Source of the DNA: Nocardia inohanensis NBRC 100128
Lineage (GTDB): Bacteria > Actinomycetota > Actinomycetes > Mycobacteriales > Mycobacteriaceae
Direction: 5' to 3'
Assembly: GCF_001612945.1 (NCBI RefSeq)
Contig: NZ_BDBK01000002.1
Span: 806,001-870,000 of the forward strand
DNA length: 64,000 nucleotides
The position numbers and the translations under genes are program-made. Of the stretch, positions 33,251 to 42,301 are shown in pieces. The notes under the pieces were generated by a model that was not told the DNA's origin, searched no databases, and saw only the letters and a list, made by a program, of their open reading frames with translations. Position 1 is the first letter of the stretch. The number at the start of each line of letters is the position of its first letter.

Positions 33251-34741
33251 TCAGTGCCCCGCATCCGCCTTTTCCAGCGTGGGCGCACCCTGCCCGCCGG
33301 GCTGACCGAAGCCGACGAACAGCGCCGAAGCCACCACGCCGATCAACAGGATGCCCGCCGGCAGGTACATGGACTGGCTGAGCGCGGTGCTCAGCTTCTC
33401 CATGACGCCGGCCTTGACCTCGGGCGGCAGGTGGCCGAGACCGCCGCCGGTGCCCTCGCCGATCGGCCCGCTGGGCAGCTGCTGCGCGGCGATCCGGGCC
33501 GACAGCAGCGCGGCGATGGTCGCCGAACCCAGCACCGAACCCACCTGCCGGGTGGTGTTGTACACGCCCGCACCCGCGCCCGCCTGGTGAATCGGCAGGT
33601 TGTGGGTGGCGATGGAGGCCAGCGGCGCCCAGATGCAGGCATTGGCGATACCGGCGATACCGGCGAGCACCAGGTACGCGGGGATCGAGGCGTCCGGCTT
33701 CATGAGTGCCGCGAACCCGAAGATGGTGGCCGCGAAGGTCAGGAAGCCCGCGGTCGGCAGCACCCGCGGCGGCATCTTGTCCGACAGCTTGCCGATGACC
33801 GGGGCGAACACGCCGGTCAGAATCGCCATCGGAGCCAGCACCAGGGCCGACTTGGTCGGCGACATGTCGCGCACCTGCTGAAGGTAGAAGTAGAACGGCA
33901 CGAAGGTCGCCGTCACCGCCGCACCCATGGCCGCGATGGCCAGGCTGGAGAGCGCGAAATTGCGATCCTTGAACAGGCTGAGCGGCACCAGCGGTTCACC
34001 GGTATTGCGCGACTGGTTCCAGACGAACACCAGCAGCACCGCGATACCGGCGATGATCATGCCCCAGATGACGCCGTCCCAATCGCGAGTATTGCCCTCC
34101 TGAATACCGAAGACCAGCAGGAACATTCCGGCAGCCGACAGCACCACGCCGACCAGATCGAACTTGTGCTCATGGGTGTCCAGCGACGGCACCAGCCACA
34201 CCGCGAGCCCGAAGGCGATGATGCCGATCGGCACGTTGATGTAGAAGATCCACTCCCAGCCCTTCCAATCCACCAGGGCGCCACCGAGAATCGGGCCGAC
34301 CAGGGTGGCCAGACCGGCCACGCCGCCCCACAGGCCCATGGCCGCGCCGCGCTTGTCCGGCGGGAAGGTGCGGGTGATGACGGCCATGGTCTGCGGCGTC
34401 ATCAGCGCCGCGCCGAGGCCCTGCACGGCGCGGGCCGCGATCAGCATCTCGATGGAGCCCGACAGCGCGCACCACAGCGAAGCGGCGGTGAAGACGAACA
34501 GGCCGAGCAGGTAGATGTTCTTGGGGCCGTAGCGATCTCCGAGGCGGCCGGTCACCAGCAGCGGCACCGCGTAGGTGAGCAGGTAGGCGCTGGTCACCCA
34601 GATGACCTTGTTGATATCGGCGTCGAAGGCCTTCATGATCGCCGGATTGGCCACCGCGACGATGGTCATATCCAGCAGGATCATGAAGAACCCGACGACC
34701 AGCGCGTATAGCGCCAGCCACGGATTGCGTTGTGTGGTCAT
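33251..34741 (-). CDS. MFS drug exporter, DHA2 (EmrB/QacA) family
   Basis: The 496-residue transporter has about 14 hydrophobic helices and the N-terminal DHA2 motif MILLDMTIVAVANPAIMKAF. The antiporter motif A segment GRLGDRYGPKNIYLLGL and motif C-like MGLWGGVAGLATLVGPILGG follow. It likely exports amphipathic drugs or metabolites by H+ antiport. It lies 88 bp downstream of the PadR gene on the same strand, so it is probably the regulated target of that repressor. Confidence 0.9.
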   Translation of the reverse strand: MTTQRNPWLALYALVVGFFMILLDMTIVAVANPAIMKAFDADINKVIWVTSAYLLTYAVPLLVTGRLGDRYGPKNIYLLGLFVFTAASLWCALSGSIEMLIAARAVQGLGAALMTPQTMAVITRTFPPDKRGAAMGLWGGVAGLATLVGPILGGALVDWKGWEWIFYINVPIGIIAFGLAVWLVPSLDTHEHKFDLVGVVLSAAGMFLLVFGIQEGNTRDWDGVIWGMIIAGIAVLLVFVWNQSRNTGEPLVPLSLFKDRNFALSSLAIAAMGAAVTATFVPFYFYLQQVRDMSPTKSALVLAPMAILTGVFAPVIGKLSDKMPPRVLPTAGFLTFAATIFGFAALMKPDASIPAYLVLAGIAGIANACIWAPLASIATHNLPIHQAGAGAGVYNTTRQVGSVLGSATIAALLSARIAAQQLPSGPIGEGTGGGLGHLPPEVKAGVMEKLSTALSQSMYLPAGILLIGVVASALFVGFGQPGGQGAPTLEKADAGH

Positions 34742-34829
34742 GGATTACGTTCCTGTCCCGGATGGGCGGCCGCGAGGCGCGTGGCCGCCGGTGGCATGAG
34801 GTAGTCGGAAACGAGTTGGGGCGGAAGGT

Positions 34830-35522
34830 TTATCGGGCACCGCCTCTCCGGACGGACTCGAGGTCCTCGGCGGTGAGGGTGGCGGCCCAGTCGTGGCCCA
34901 GTGGGGCGGCGCAGGTGGAGGTGCGCTCACCGGTGGCGGGATCGAAGTCCTCCCACTCCAGCGCGCCGCTCGAAATATCGGCGATGAACCGGCGTACCCA
35001 CTCCGCCTCGGTGGCGGTGAGTGCGGCCACGTAGTCGATGACCGCCCAGAACCGACGCGGCACCGCCCGGGATCGGGCCCATTCGCGCAGCGCGTCGTAC
35101 TCGGCGAGTCGGCCTTCGATCCAGGTGATGCGTTCGCGGAGCAGGGTGGTGACCTCGTCCACCGGCAAATTGTGCGCTTCGGCCAGGGCGACGGGGAAGA
35201 TCGGGTACTCCTGTACGGGCTGCCGCAGGATGTCGGCGATGCGCCGGCGCAGCGCCGCGGTGCCCGCGCCGGTGATCCGGTAGGTGGTGCGTTCCGGCCG
35301 GTTACCGGCCCGATCCGTCCCCTCGGCGACCACCAGTTCCTGCTCGGCCAGGCGGGCCACGGTGTGGTAGAGCGAGCCGGGTTTGATCTTCACCAGCTCG
35401 TCCTCGTGCCGGTTCATCAGCAGTTGATACATCTCGTACGGATGCATCGGGTTCTCCTCCAGTAGCGCGAGCACCGAGACCGCCAACGGTGTCAACACCG
35501 GCCCCGCCTGCTTCCCGCTCAC
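34830..35522 (-). CDS. PadR family transcriptional regulator
   Basis: This 230-residue regulator has the PadR winged helix near its N-terminus (LTPLAVSVLALLEENPMHPYEMYQLLMNRHEDELVKI, about 8-45), then GSLYHTVARLAEQELVVAEG with RTTYRITGAGTAALRRRI, and a helical C-terminal dimerisation domain. The GTG at 35522 is chosen because GGAGGA precedes it by 5 bases. An 18-bp palindrome upstream is the probable operator. PadR proteins usually repress a neighbouring exporter and respond to its substrate. Confidence 0.88.
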   Translation of the reverse strand: MSGKQAGPVLTPLAVSVLALLEENPMHPYEMYQLLMNRHEDELVKIKPGSLYHTVARLAEQELVVAEGTDRAGNRPERTTYRITGAGTAALRRRIADILRQPVQEYPIFPVALAEAHNLPVDEVTTLLRERITWIEGRLAEYDALREWARSRAVPRRFWAVIDYVAALTATEAEWVRRFIADISSGALEWEDFDPATGERTSTCAAPLGHDWAATLTAEDLESVRRGGAR

Positions 35523-35547
35523 GGCATCCTCCACTCTTCCGCGCCAA

Positions 35548-35565
35548 ATATTCCACGTGGAATAT
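35548..35565. promoter_or_regulatory. PadR operator, perfect 18-bp palindrome
   Basis: ATATTCCACGTGGAATAT is a complete 18-bp palindrome, 26 bp upstream of the padR start and in AT-rich surroundings that stand out here. It is likely the autoregulatory PadR site. Confidence 0.75.
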
Positions 35566-35700
35566 ACGGCTTGGAGCATGTCCGCCACAAGCCCTCCGCG
35601 CCGCCGCGGCCGGGGTCTGTGAACCCGTCCGGTGTGCGGCACCGGGCGGGCCACTGTTTTGTAGGCTGCTGACCGAGGTTGAGATGAACGGGAGCGGACC

Positions 35701-36930
35701 GTGACGGTACTGGTCAAAGGGCAGAACGTGGCGGTCGAGGCGGGCGAGGTGGTGGTCTCGGCGCGATCGATTGCGGGCGTTGATGTTTCGGCGCTGCTGG
35801 TGCGCGCGGACGGAAAAGTCCGGTCCGACGCCGACTTCGTCTTCTTCAATCAGGCGACGGGGCCGGGGGTGCGGCTCGAGGCGGGAACGTCGGGCGCGCT
35901 GCGGATTTCGTTCGCCGCGGTGCCGGCGGAGATCGCACAGGTCCGAGTGGTGCTGACCTTGCCGGATCCCGCGACCAGCTTCGGCGGGTTCGCCCCGCCC
36001 CAGCTGCTCGTGCACGACGGCGCGGGGAATCCGCTGGGCGAGTACGTGATCGAGGGGCTCTCCAGCGAATCCGTGGTGATCGGGCTGGAACTGTATCGAC
36101 GCGGCGCGGATTGGAAGCTGCGAGCGGTCGGGCAGGGGTATGCGGGCGGATTCGCCGCGCTCGTCACCGATCACGGGGTGAGCGTGGACGACGAGCCCGG
36201 CGAGGTCCGCACCGCACCCGGTGAGGAGAAGCTGTCGCTGGAGAAACGGGAACGCCTCGACCTGCGCAAGCGCGAAGTCGCGAAAGTGCTGCTCACCAAG
36301 GGCGCCGAGCGCGTCCGCGCCCGGGTCGTGCTGGTCGTCGACAAGACCGGCAGCATGTCCAAGCTCTACAACACCCGGGTGGTGCACCGCGTCGTGCAGC
36401 GCATGGTCCCGGTCGCCATCCAACTCGACGACGACGGCAAGCTCGAGCCGTACCTCTACGCGGTCGGCTTCGCCAAGCTCCCCGATATCACCGTGGCGAC
36501 CGTGGACGAGTGGGTCGAGACCTACCTGCACCTGTCCGGCACGCACGGCGGCATCGACTACACCCCGCTCGGCGGCACCAATCACGAACTGCCCATCATG
36601 GGCGAGATCATCGCCGGCCTGCGTCCCGGCGGCACCCCCACCCTGGTGCTGTTCTTCACCGACGGCGGCTTCAGCAAGAAACGCGAAATCGCCGCCCTCA
36701 TGCGCGAAGCCGCGGCGCTGCCGGCCTTCTGGCAATTCGTCGGTCTCGGCCGGGCCAACTACGGGCTACTGCGCACCATGGACGAAATGGACGGCCGGCT
36801 GGTCGACAATGCCGGCTTCTTCGCCGTCGACGATATCGACCAGCTCACCGACGCGGAGCTGTACTCGCGCCTGCTCGCCGAATTCCCGGACTGGTTGCGG
36901 GCGGCCCGGTCAGCGGGCGTGCTCCAGTAG
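35701..36930 (+). CDS. TerD-VWA fusion protein (tellurium-resistance/stress type)
   Basis: The 409-residue protein begins with a TerD-like domain (about 1-180): LVKGQNVAVEAGE, FVFFNQATGPG and FAPPQLLVHDGAGNPLGEYV. A charged linker (EKRERLDLRKREVAKVLL) leads to a VWA domain from about 208, with MIDAS motif VVDKTGSMSKL, GGTNHELPIMGEI and FFTDGGFSKKRE. TerD proteins bind Ca2+, and TerF-like fusions join a TerD domain to a VWA domain. No other ter genes are seen here, so it may act alone or with unlinked Ter components in envelope or stress sensing. Its last 21 bp overlap the convergent FUSC-like gene. Confidence 0.88.
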   Translation: MTVLVKGQNVAVEAGEVVVSARSIAGVDVSALLVRADGKVRSDADFVFFNQATGPGVRLEAGTSGALRISFAAVPAEIAQVRVVLTLPDPATSFGGFAPPQLLVHDGAGNPLGEYVIEGLSSESVVIGLELYRRGADWKLRAVGQGYAGGFAALVTDHGVSVDDEPGEVRTAPGEEKLSLEKRERLDLRKREVAKVLLTKGAERVRARVVLVVDKTGSMSKLYNTRVVHRVVQRMVPVAIQLDDDGKLEPYLYAVGFAKLPDITVATVDEWVETYLHLSGTHGGIDYTPLGGTNHELPIMGEIIAGLRPGGTPTLVLFFTDGGFSKKREIAALMREAAALPAFWQFVGLGRANYGLLRTMDEMDGRLVDNAGFFAVDDIDQLTDAELYSRLLAEFPDWLRAARSAGVLQ

Positions 36931-38226
36931 CTTGCGCCCGTGGGCGAGCAGCGCCGAATGCTCGGGCCAGCGCTCCTTGATCCACTCCGAATCATTGTGC
37001 GCGCAATCGATTCCGGCCATCGCGTATCCGGTGAGCTCGAAATCCAAGCTGTGCCGCAGGGTGTCGCCGGGCTCGTCGGTCGTGGCCAGTCGCGTGGTCA
37101 GCGCTCGGACCCGGCGCTCGGACCAGTGCAGGCCGCGCCGGTGCGCGTGGCGGTCGACCACGTTCAACGCGATGGCGGCCACGATCACGCCGATTACGGT
37201 CTCCAGGAAGCGATCTCGGATCATCGGTCCGGCCGAGCCGCTCAAACTGCCCGCGCCGCCGGCGAACAGCGCGGTCGGGGTGAGGAAGGTGACCGCGATC
37301 GCGTAGTTCCCGGCGATGAACAGTTCGATGCCGAACATGAGCACGGTCAGCATGGCGACCAGGCCGTAGCCGGATGGATGCAGCATCCACAGGCCCGCGA
37401 ACAGCAACAGCCCGGCACAGGTGCCCGCGAGCCGGTGAATCGCCTTGGCGTGCCCGCGAACTCGATCCGGGCCGGTGCCGAGAATGACCAGCGCCGCGAT
37501 CACCGCCCAATAGGGCCGCAGCGAGCCGATCGCCAACCCGGCCGCGCCCGCGATCGCACACGCCACGAATACCCGGACGGTCGTGGTCGAGGCGTGCGAA
37601 TGCGGTGAGGCGGCCCGGCGCAGCCGGTACCCGATGCTCGGCACCGGCGGCCGCACCCACCGCGCGCCGCGCCGAAAGTCCAGGGCCACACTGATTCCGG
37701 TCACCGCCAGCGCGGAAATCCAGCCCAGGGCGGCGAAGCCGGTAATCGTCGCGATCGGCACTCCAGCCTCGGCGGCCACCATCCCCGCCGAGGCGGTCAA
37801 CGCGAAGAACAGCGGCCCCGGCGGCCCGGCCCGCAGCGCGCCGATCACCGCCACGCTGGCCACCGCGATCCCGGTCATCAGCACCGTGGTGACCATCGCC
37901 GCCGCGGTGCCGCCGCCCATCGCCCGCCCGGCGATCGCACCCAGCGTCGTCGAAACCAGCAATGCCAGCCCCGCGATCGCCACCATGGACCCGCGCACCC
38001 GAATCGGCCGCCCGTCGCCGTACATCACCGCGAACGCCCCGAACGTCACGAACAGCGCCTCCTGCGGGTGCCCCGCCCCCACCACCAGCGCCGCCGGAAC
38101 CGCGAAGGCCGCAGCGGACCGCACCCCCGCCCCGACCCGGCTCCGCACGGGCGGAACCCGGAACAGCAGCCCCCTGACCCGCGCGATCTCCGGCAGCGCG
38201 GCGTGTGTTTGCGATTCGGATGTCAC
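36910..38226 (-). CDS. FUSC-like membrane protein (aromatic acid exporter type)
   Basis: This 438-residue protein has two sets of about five hydrophobic helices (AAAFAVPAALVVGAGHP ... and VFVACAIAGAAGLAIGSLRP ...). The second set has the FUSC-type segment LVILGTGPDRVRGHAKAIHRLAGT and ends in a cytosolic helical tail ERRVRALTTRLATTDEPG. Relatives export aromatic acids or act in stress. The GTG at 38226 (VTSESQTHAAL) is the best start, though the ribosome-binding site is weak. It overlaps the TerD-VWA gene end to end. Confidence 0.8.
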   Translation of the reverse strand: MTSESQTHAALPEIARVRGLLFRVPPVRSRVGAGVRSAAAFAVPAALVVGAGHPQEALFVTFGAFAVMYGDGRPIRVRGSMVAIAGLALLVSTTLGAIAGRAMGGGTAAAMVTTVLMTGIAVASVAVIGALRAGPPGPLFFALTASAGMVAAEAGVPIATITGFAALGWISALAVTGISVALDFRRGARWVRPPVPSIGYRLRRAASPHSHASTTTVRVFVACAIAGAAGLAIGSLRPYWAVIAALVILGTGPDRVRGHAKAIHRLAGTCAGLLLFAGLWMLHPSGYGLVAMLTVLMFGIELFIAGNYAIAVTFLTPTALFAGGAGSLSGSAGPMIRDRFLETVIGVIVAAIALNVVDRHAHRRGLHWSERRVRALTTRLATTDEPGDTLRHSLDFELTGYAMAGIDCAHNDSEWIKERWPEHSALLAHGRKLLEHAR

Positions 38227-38374
38227 ACCCCATTGAAACAGGTGAGCTTCGCTAACGAATTCCGGGCAGCCTTCGCAAGCACAGAATGGGTCACCGAGCG
38301 GTTTGCGCGGTGGCGTGCCCCTCCATGTCTGGCCATGGATCAGAAGTCGCCGGGGCGGGCGGCCGGGAAACGGC

Positions 38375-38411
38375 GCGGGGCCGGACCCCTCGATGAGAGA
38401 TCCGGCCCCGC
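38375..38411 (-). terminator. Hairpin after kgd
   Basis: Arms GCGGGGCCGGA (38375-38385) and TCCGGCCCCGC (38401-38411) form an 11-bp perfect stem with a 15-base loop. It lies 15 bp past the kgd stop on the minus strand. Confidence 0.7.
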
Positions 38412-38426
38412 ACGGGGTTTCGGTGA

Positions 38427-41400
38427 TTACACGGTCGGCGCGAACGCCTCGGTGATGATCTCCTGCTGCTCCACGGCGTGCACCTTCGACGAACCCGAGG
38501 ACGGGGCCGACATGGCGCGGCGCGAGATGCGGCGCAGCTTGCCGAACCGGGCCGGGAGGATCTCCGGCAGGTTCAGGCCGAAGAACGGCCACGCACCCTG
38601 GTTGGCGGGTTCTTCCTGGACCCACACCAGATCGGTGGCGTTCGCGTATCCCTCGAGCGCCTCGTTGAGACGGAACTTCGGGATCGGGTACAGCTGCTCG
38701 GTCCGCACGATGGCGACATCGTCGCGGTTGTGCTTCTGCTTCTCCGCTACCAGCTCGTAGTAGATCTTGCCGGAGGTCAGCAGCACGCGCTTGACCTTCG
38801 AGCGGTCACCGTTGCCCGACTCGTAGGTGGGCTCCTCCAGCACGGTGCGGAACTTGTTGTCGGTGAAGTCCTCGATCTCGGAGACCACGGCCTTGTTGCG
38901 CAGCATGGACTTCGGGGTGAAGACCACCAGCGGGCGGCGGATGCCGTCCAGGGCGTGCCGGCGCAGCAGGTGGAAGTAGTTCGACGGGGTGGAGGGGACC
39001 GCCACCGTCATCGAACCCTCGGCACACAGCTGGAGGAAGCGCTCGATACGACCGGAGGTGTGGTCCGGGCCCTGGCCTTCGTGACCGTGCGGGAGCATGA
39101 GCACGACCTCGGAGAGCTGGCCCCACTTGGCCTCACCGGAGGAGATGAACTCGTCGATGACGGTCTGCGCGCCGTTGACGAAGTCACCGAACTGCGCCTC
39201 CCACAACACCAGTGCGTCCGGGTTGCCGAGCGAGTAGCCGTATTCGAAGCCGACGGCCGCGTACTCCGACAGCGCCGAATCGTGCACCGCGAACCAACCC
39301 GGCGCCTTGGACCCGATGTTGTGCAGCGGGGTGTACTCGCCGCCGGTCTTGCGGTCGATGATGACCGAGTGCCGCTGCGAGAAGGTGCCGCGGCGCGAGT
39401 CCTGACCGGTGAGGCGGACCGCCTTGCCCTCGTCGATGAGCGAACCGAAGGCCAGCAGTTCGGCCATCGCCCAGTCGATCTTGCCCTCGTACGCCATCTC
39501 GCGGCGCTTCTCCAGCACCGGCTTGACACGCGGGTGGACCGTGAAGCCCTCGGGCACATTGACGAACGCGTCGCCGATGCGCTGTAGCACCGTCTTGTCC
39601 ACGGCGGTGACCAGCGCGGTCGGCATGACCTGCTCGTCCTCGACCGATTCGGACGGCTCCGGGGTGTACTTCTCCAGCTCGCGAACCTCGTTGAAGACCC
39701 GCTCCAGCTGACCCTGGTAGTCGCGCAGCGCGGCCTCGGCCTCGGTCATGGAGATATCGCCACGGCCGATCAGGCTCTCGGTGTACGCCTTACGCACCGA
39801 ACGCTTGGTGTCGATCACGTCGTACATGTTCGGCTGCGTCATCGACGGGTCGTCGCCCTCGTTGTGGCCGCGACGGCGGTAGCAGATCATGTCGATGACG
39901 ACGTCCTTGCGGAACTTCTGCCGGTAGTCGACGGCCAGCTTGGCCACCCACACACAGGCTTCCGGGTCGTCGCCGTTCACGTGGAAGATCGGCGCGCCGA
40001 TGAACTTCGCGATATCCGTGGAGTATTCGGTGGAGCGCGAGTACTCGGGCGCGGTGGTGAAGCCGATCTGGTTGTTCACCACGATGTGCACGGTGCCGCC
40101 GGTGCGGTAGCCGCGCAGACCCGACAGGTTCAGCGTCTCGGCGACAACACCCTGTCCGGCGAAGGCCGCGTCACCGTGCAGCATGAGCGGCACGACGGAG
40201 AAGGAGCGATCCTCCTCGCCCTTGGTGACGATGTCTTCCTTGGTGAGCAGATCCTGCTTGGCGCGAACCAGACCCTCCAGCACCGGGTCGACGGCCTCGA
40301 GGTGCGACGGGTTGGCGGTCAGCGACACCTGAATGTCGTTGTCGCCGAACATCTGGATGTAGGTGCCCTGTGCGCCCAAGTGGTACTTCACGTCGCCGGA
40401 GCCGTGGGTGGCGGCCGGGTTCATATTGCCCTCGAACTCGGTGAAGATCTTCGAGTAGGGCTTGCCGACGATATTGGCGAGCACGTTCAGGCGACCGCGG
40501 TGCGGCATACCGATGACGACCTCGTCGAGGGCGTGCTCGGCGCACTGGTCGATGACAGCGTCCATCATCGGGATGACCGATTCGGCGCCCTCGAGCGAGA
40601 AGCGCTTCTGGCCGACGTACTTGGTCTGCAAGAAGGTCTCGAACGCCTCGGCCGCGTTCAGGCGGGACAGAATGTACTTCTGCTCGGCCACCGTCGGCTT
40701 GGCGTGCTTCTGCTCGACGCGTTCCTGAATCCATTGCAGCTGTTCGGGATCCAGGATGTGGGTGTACTCCACGCCCACGTGCCGCGCGTAGGCGTCCCGC
40801 AGGATGGAGAGCACGTCGCGCAGCTTCATGCGCTCCTGGCCGTGGAAGCCCGCGACATTGAATTCGCGATCCAGGTCCCACAGGGTCAGGCCGTGCTGGG
40901 TGACATCCAGGTCGGGGTGCGAGCGGAACTTGTCCTTGACCAGGCGCAGCGGGTCGGTATCGGCCATCAGGTGGCCGCGGCTGCGGTACGCGTTGATCAT
41001 TTCCTGGACGCGGGTCGACTTGTCGATGCCGCGTTCCTTGATGTCCTTGCGCCAGCGCACCGGCTCGTAGGGGACACCCATGCCGTGGAAGATCTCGTCG
41101 TAGAACTGGTCCGAGATCAGCAGGTTGTGGATGGTGCGCAGGAAGTCACCGGACTCCGCACCCTGAATGATGCGGTGGTCGTAGGTGGAGGTGAGCGTCA
41201 TCAGCTTGCCGATGCCGATCTCCGCCAGCTGCTCGTCGCCCATGCCCTGGAACTCGGCCGGGTACTCCATGGCGCCCGCGCCGATGATCGCGCCCTGGCC
41301 CTGCATCAAGCGCGGCACCGAGTGGTTGGTGCCGATGGTGCCCGGGTTGGTCAGCGAGATGGTGACGCCGGCGAAGTCGTCGTTGGTGAGCTTGCCGTCG

Positions 41401-42170
41401 CGCGCCCGGCGGACCACGTCTTCGTACGCATTGTGGAACTGCGCGAAGCTCATGTCCTCGGTGTTCTTGATGGCCGCGACCGCGAGCGAACGCTTGCCGT
41501 CCTTGCCCTTGAGGTCGATGGCCAGGCCGAGGTTGGTGTGCGCGGGGGTGACCGCGTTCGGCTTGCCGTCGATCTCGGCGAAGTGCCGGTTCATGTTCGG
41601 GTAGGACTTGATGGCCTGCACGATGGCGTAACCCAGCAGATGGGTGAAGCTGATCTTGCCACCGCGGGTGCGGGCCAGATGGTTGTTGATGACGAGCCGG
41701 TTGTCGATCATCAGCTTGGCCGGGATGGCGCGCACCGAGGTCGCGGTCGGGATGGTCAGCGACGCCGACATGTTCTTCACGATGGCCGCGGCCGGTCCGC
41801 GTAGTACGGCGGCCTCGTCCTCGGCGGCGGGCTTCGGGCCACCCGTGGTGGGGGCGGCGTTCGAAGTCTTGGCCGGGGTGGTCTGCGGGGCGCGCACCTG
41901 AGCCGGGGCCGGGGCCGGGGCCGGCGCGGCGGCAGCGGGGGCGGGCTGCGGAGTCGGAGCGGCGGCGGGAGCCACGGTCGGCGCGGCGGCGGGGGGAGCT
42001 GTTGCGGCTACCGGCTTGCTGTTACCGGTGTCGCCGGTGTTCTCCGGCGTGTAGTCGGCCAGAAACTCGTGCCAGCTCTCATCGACGGACGAGGGGTCTT
42101 GCTTGTACTTCTGGTACATCTCGTCGACAAGCCACTGGTTCTGTCCGAACTGGTCTGTTGAGCTGCTCAC
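38427..42170 (-). CDS. kgd: Multifunctional 2-oxoglutarate decarboxylase/dehydrogenase Kgd (SucA)
   Basis: This roughly 1247-residue enzyme sits at the TCA-cycle 2-oxoglutarate step. A short N-terminal helix ([19 protein letters not shown]) precedes an Ala/Pro-rich linker (about 50-115). Next comes an E2-like succinyltransferase domain with [20 protein letters not shown], then the thiamine-diphosphate E1 domain with [19 protein letters not shown] and [20 protein letters not shown]. This fused E1/E2 without a lipoyl domain is the actinobacterial form. GTG at 42170 aligns with the M. tuberculosis start; ATG at 42188 is an alternative. It is followed by a hairpin terminator. Regulation by the FHA protein GarA is known in the family, not visible here. 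Confidence 0.96.
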   Translation of the reverse strand: MSSSTDQFGQNQWLVDEMYQKYKQDPSSVDESWHEFLADYTPENTGDTGNSKPVAATAPPAAAPTVAPAAAPTPQPAPAAAAPAPAPAPAQVRAPQTTPAKTSNAAPTTGGPKPAAEDEAAVLRGPAAAIVKNMSASLTIPTATSVRAIPAKLMIDNRLVINNHLARTRGGKISFTHLLGYAIVQAIKSYPNMNRHFAEIDGKPNAVTPAHTNLGLAIDLKGKDGKRSLAVAAIKNTEDMSFAQFHNAYEDVVRRARDGKLTNDDFAGVTISLTNPGTIGTNHSVPRLMQGQGAIIGAGAMEYPAEFQGMGDEQLAEIGIGKLMTLTSTYDHRIIQGAESGDFLRTIHNLLISDQFYDEIFHGMGVPYEPVRWRKDIKERGIDKSTRVQEMINAYRSRGHLMADTDPLRLVKDKFRSHPDLDVTQHGLTLWDLDREFNVAGFHGQERMKLRDVLSILRDAYARHVGVEYTHILDPEQLQWIQERVEQKHAKPTVAEQKYILSRLNAAEAFETFLQTKYVGQKRFSLEGAESVIPMMDAVIDQCAEHALDEVVIGMPHRGRLNVLANIVGKPYSKIFTEFEGNMNPAATHGSGDVKYHLGAQGTYIQMFGDNDIQVSLTANPSHLEAVDPVLEGLVRAKQDLLTKEDIVTKGEEDRSFSVVPLMLHGDAAFAGQGVVAETLNLSGLRGYRTGGTVHIVVNNQIGFTTAPEYSRSTEYSTDIAKFIGAPIFHVNGDDPEACVWVAKLAVDYRQKFRKDVVIDMICYRRRGHNEGDDPSMTQPNMYDVIDTKRSVRKAYTESLIGRGDISMTEAEAALRDYQGQLERVFNEVRELEKYTPEPSESVEDEQVMPTALVTAVDKTVLQRIGDAFVNVPEGFTVHPRVKPVLEKRREMAYEGKIDWAMAELLAFGSLIDEGKAVRLTGQDSRRGTFSQRHSVIIDRKTGGEYTPLHNIGSKAPGWFAVHDSALSEYAAVGFEYGYSLGNPDALVLWEAQFGDFVNGAQTVIDEFISSGEAKWGQLSEVVLMLPHGHEGQGPDHTSGRIERFLQLCAEGSMTVAVPSTPSNYFHLLRRHALDGIRRPLVVFTPKSMLRNKAVVSEIEDFTDNKFRTVLEEPTYESGNGDRSKVKRVLLTSGKIYYELVAEKQKHNRDDVAIVRTEQLYPIPKFRLNEALEGYANATDLVWVQEEPANQGAWPFFGLNLPEILPARFGKLRRISRRAMSAPSSGSSKVHAVEQQEIITEAFAPTV

Positions 42171-42301
42171 AGCAGGTGTTCGCCTCATTTCGTTCTTCGC
42201 GCTGCGACGTTTGTGACGTGCCCGGCACGGGTAATCGGCGGATGCGCGCCGATGCGCCCCCACTGAGGATATGCCCACCCCTGTTTGCCCATGAGCGTGG
42301 A

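Noticed and set aside
33215..34711. 498-residue plus-strand frame
   Set aside because: It is antisense to the MFS transporter; the sequence is Arg/His/Asp-rich low complexity.
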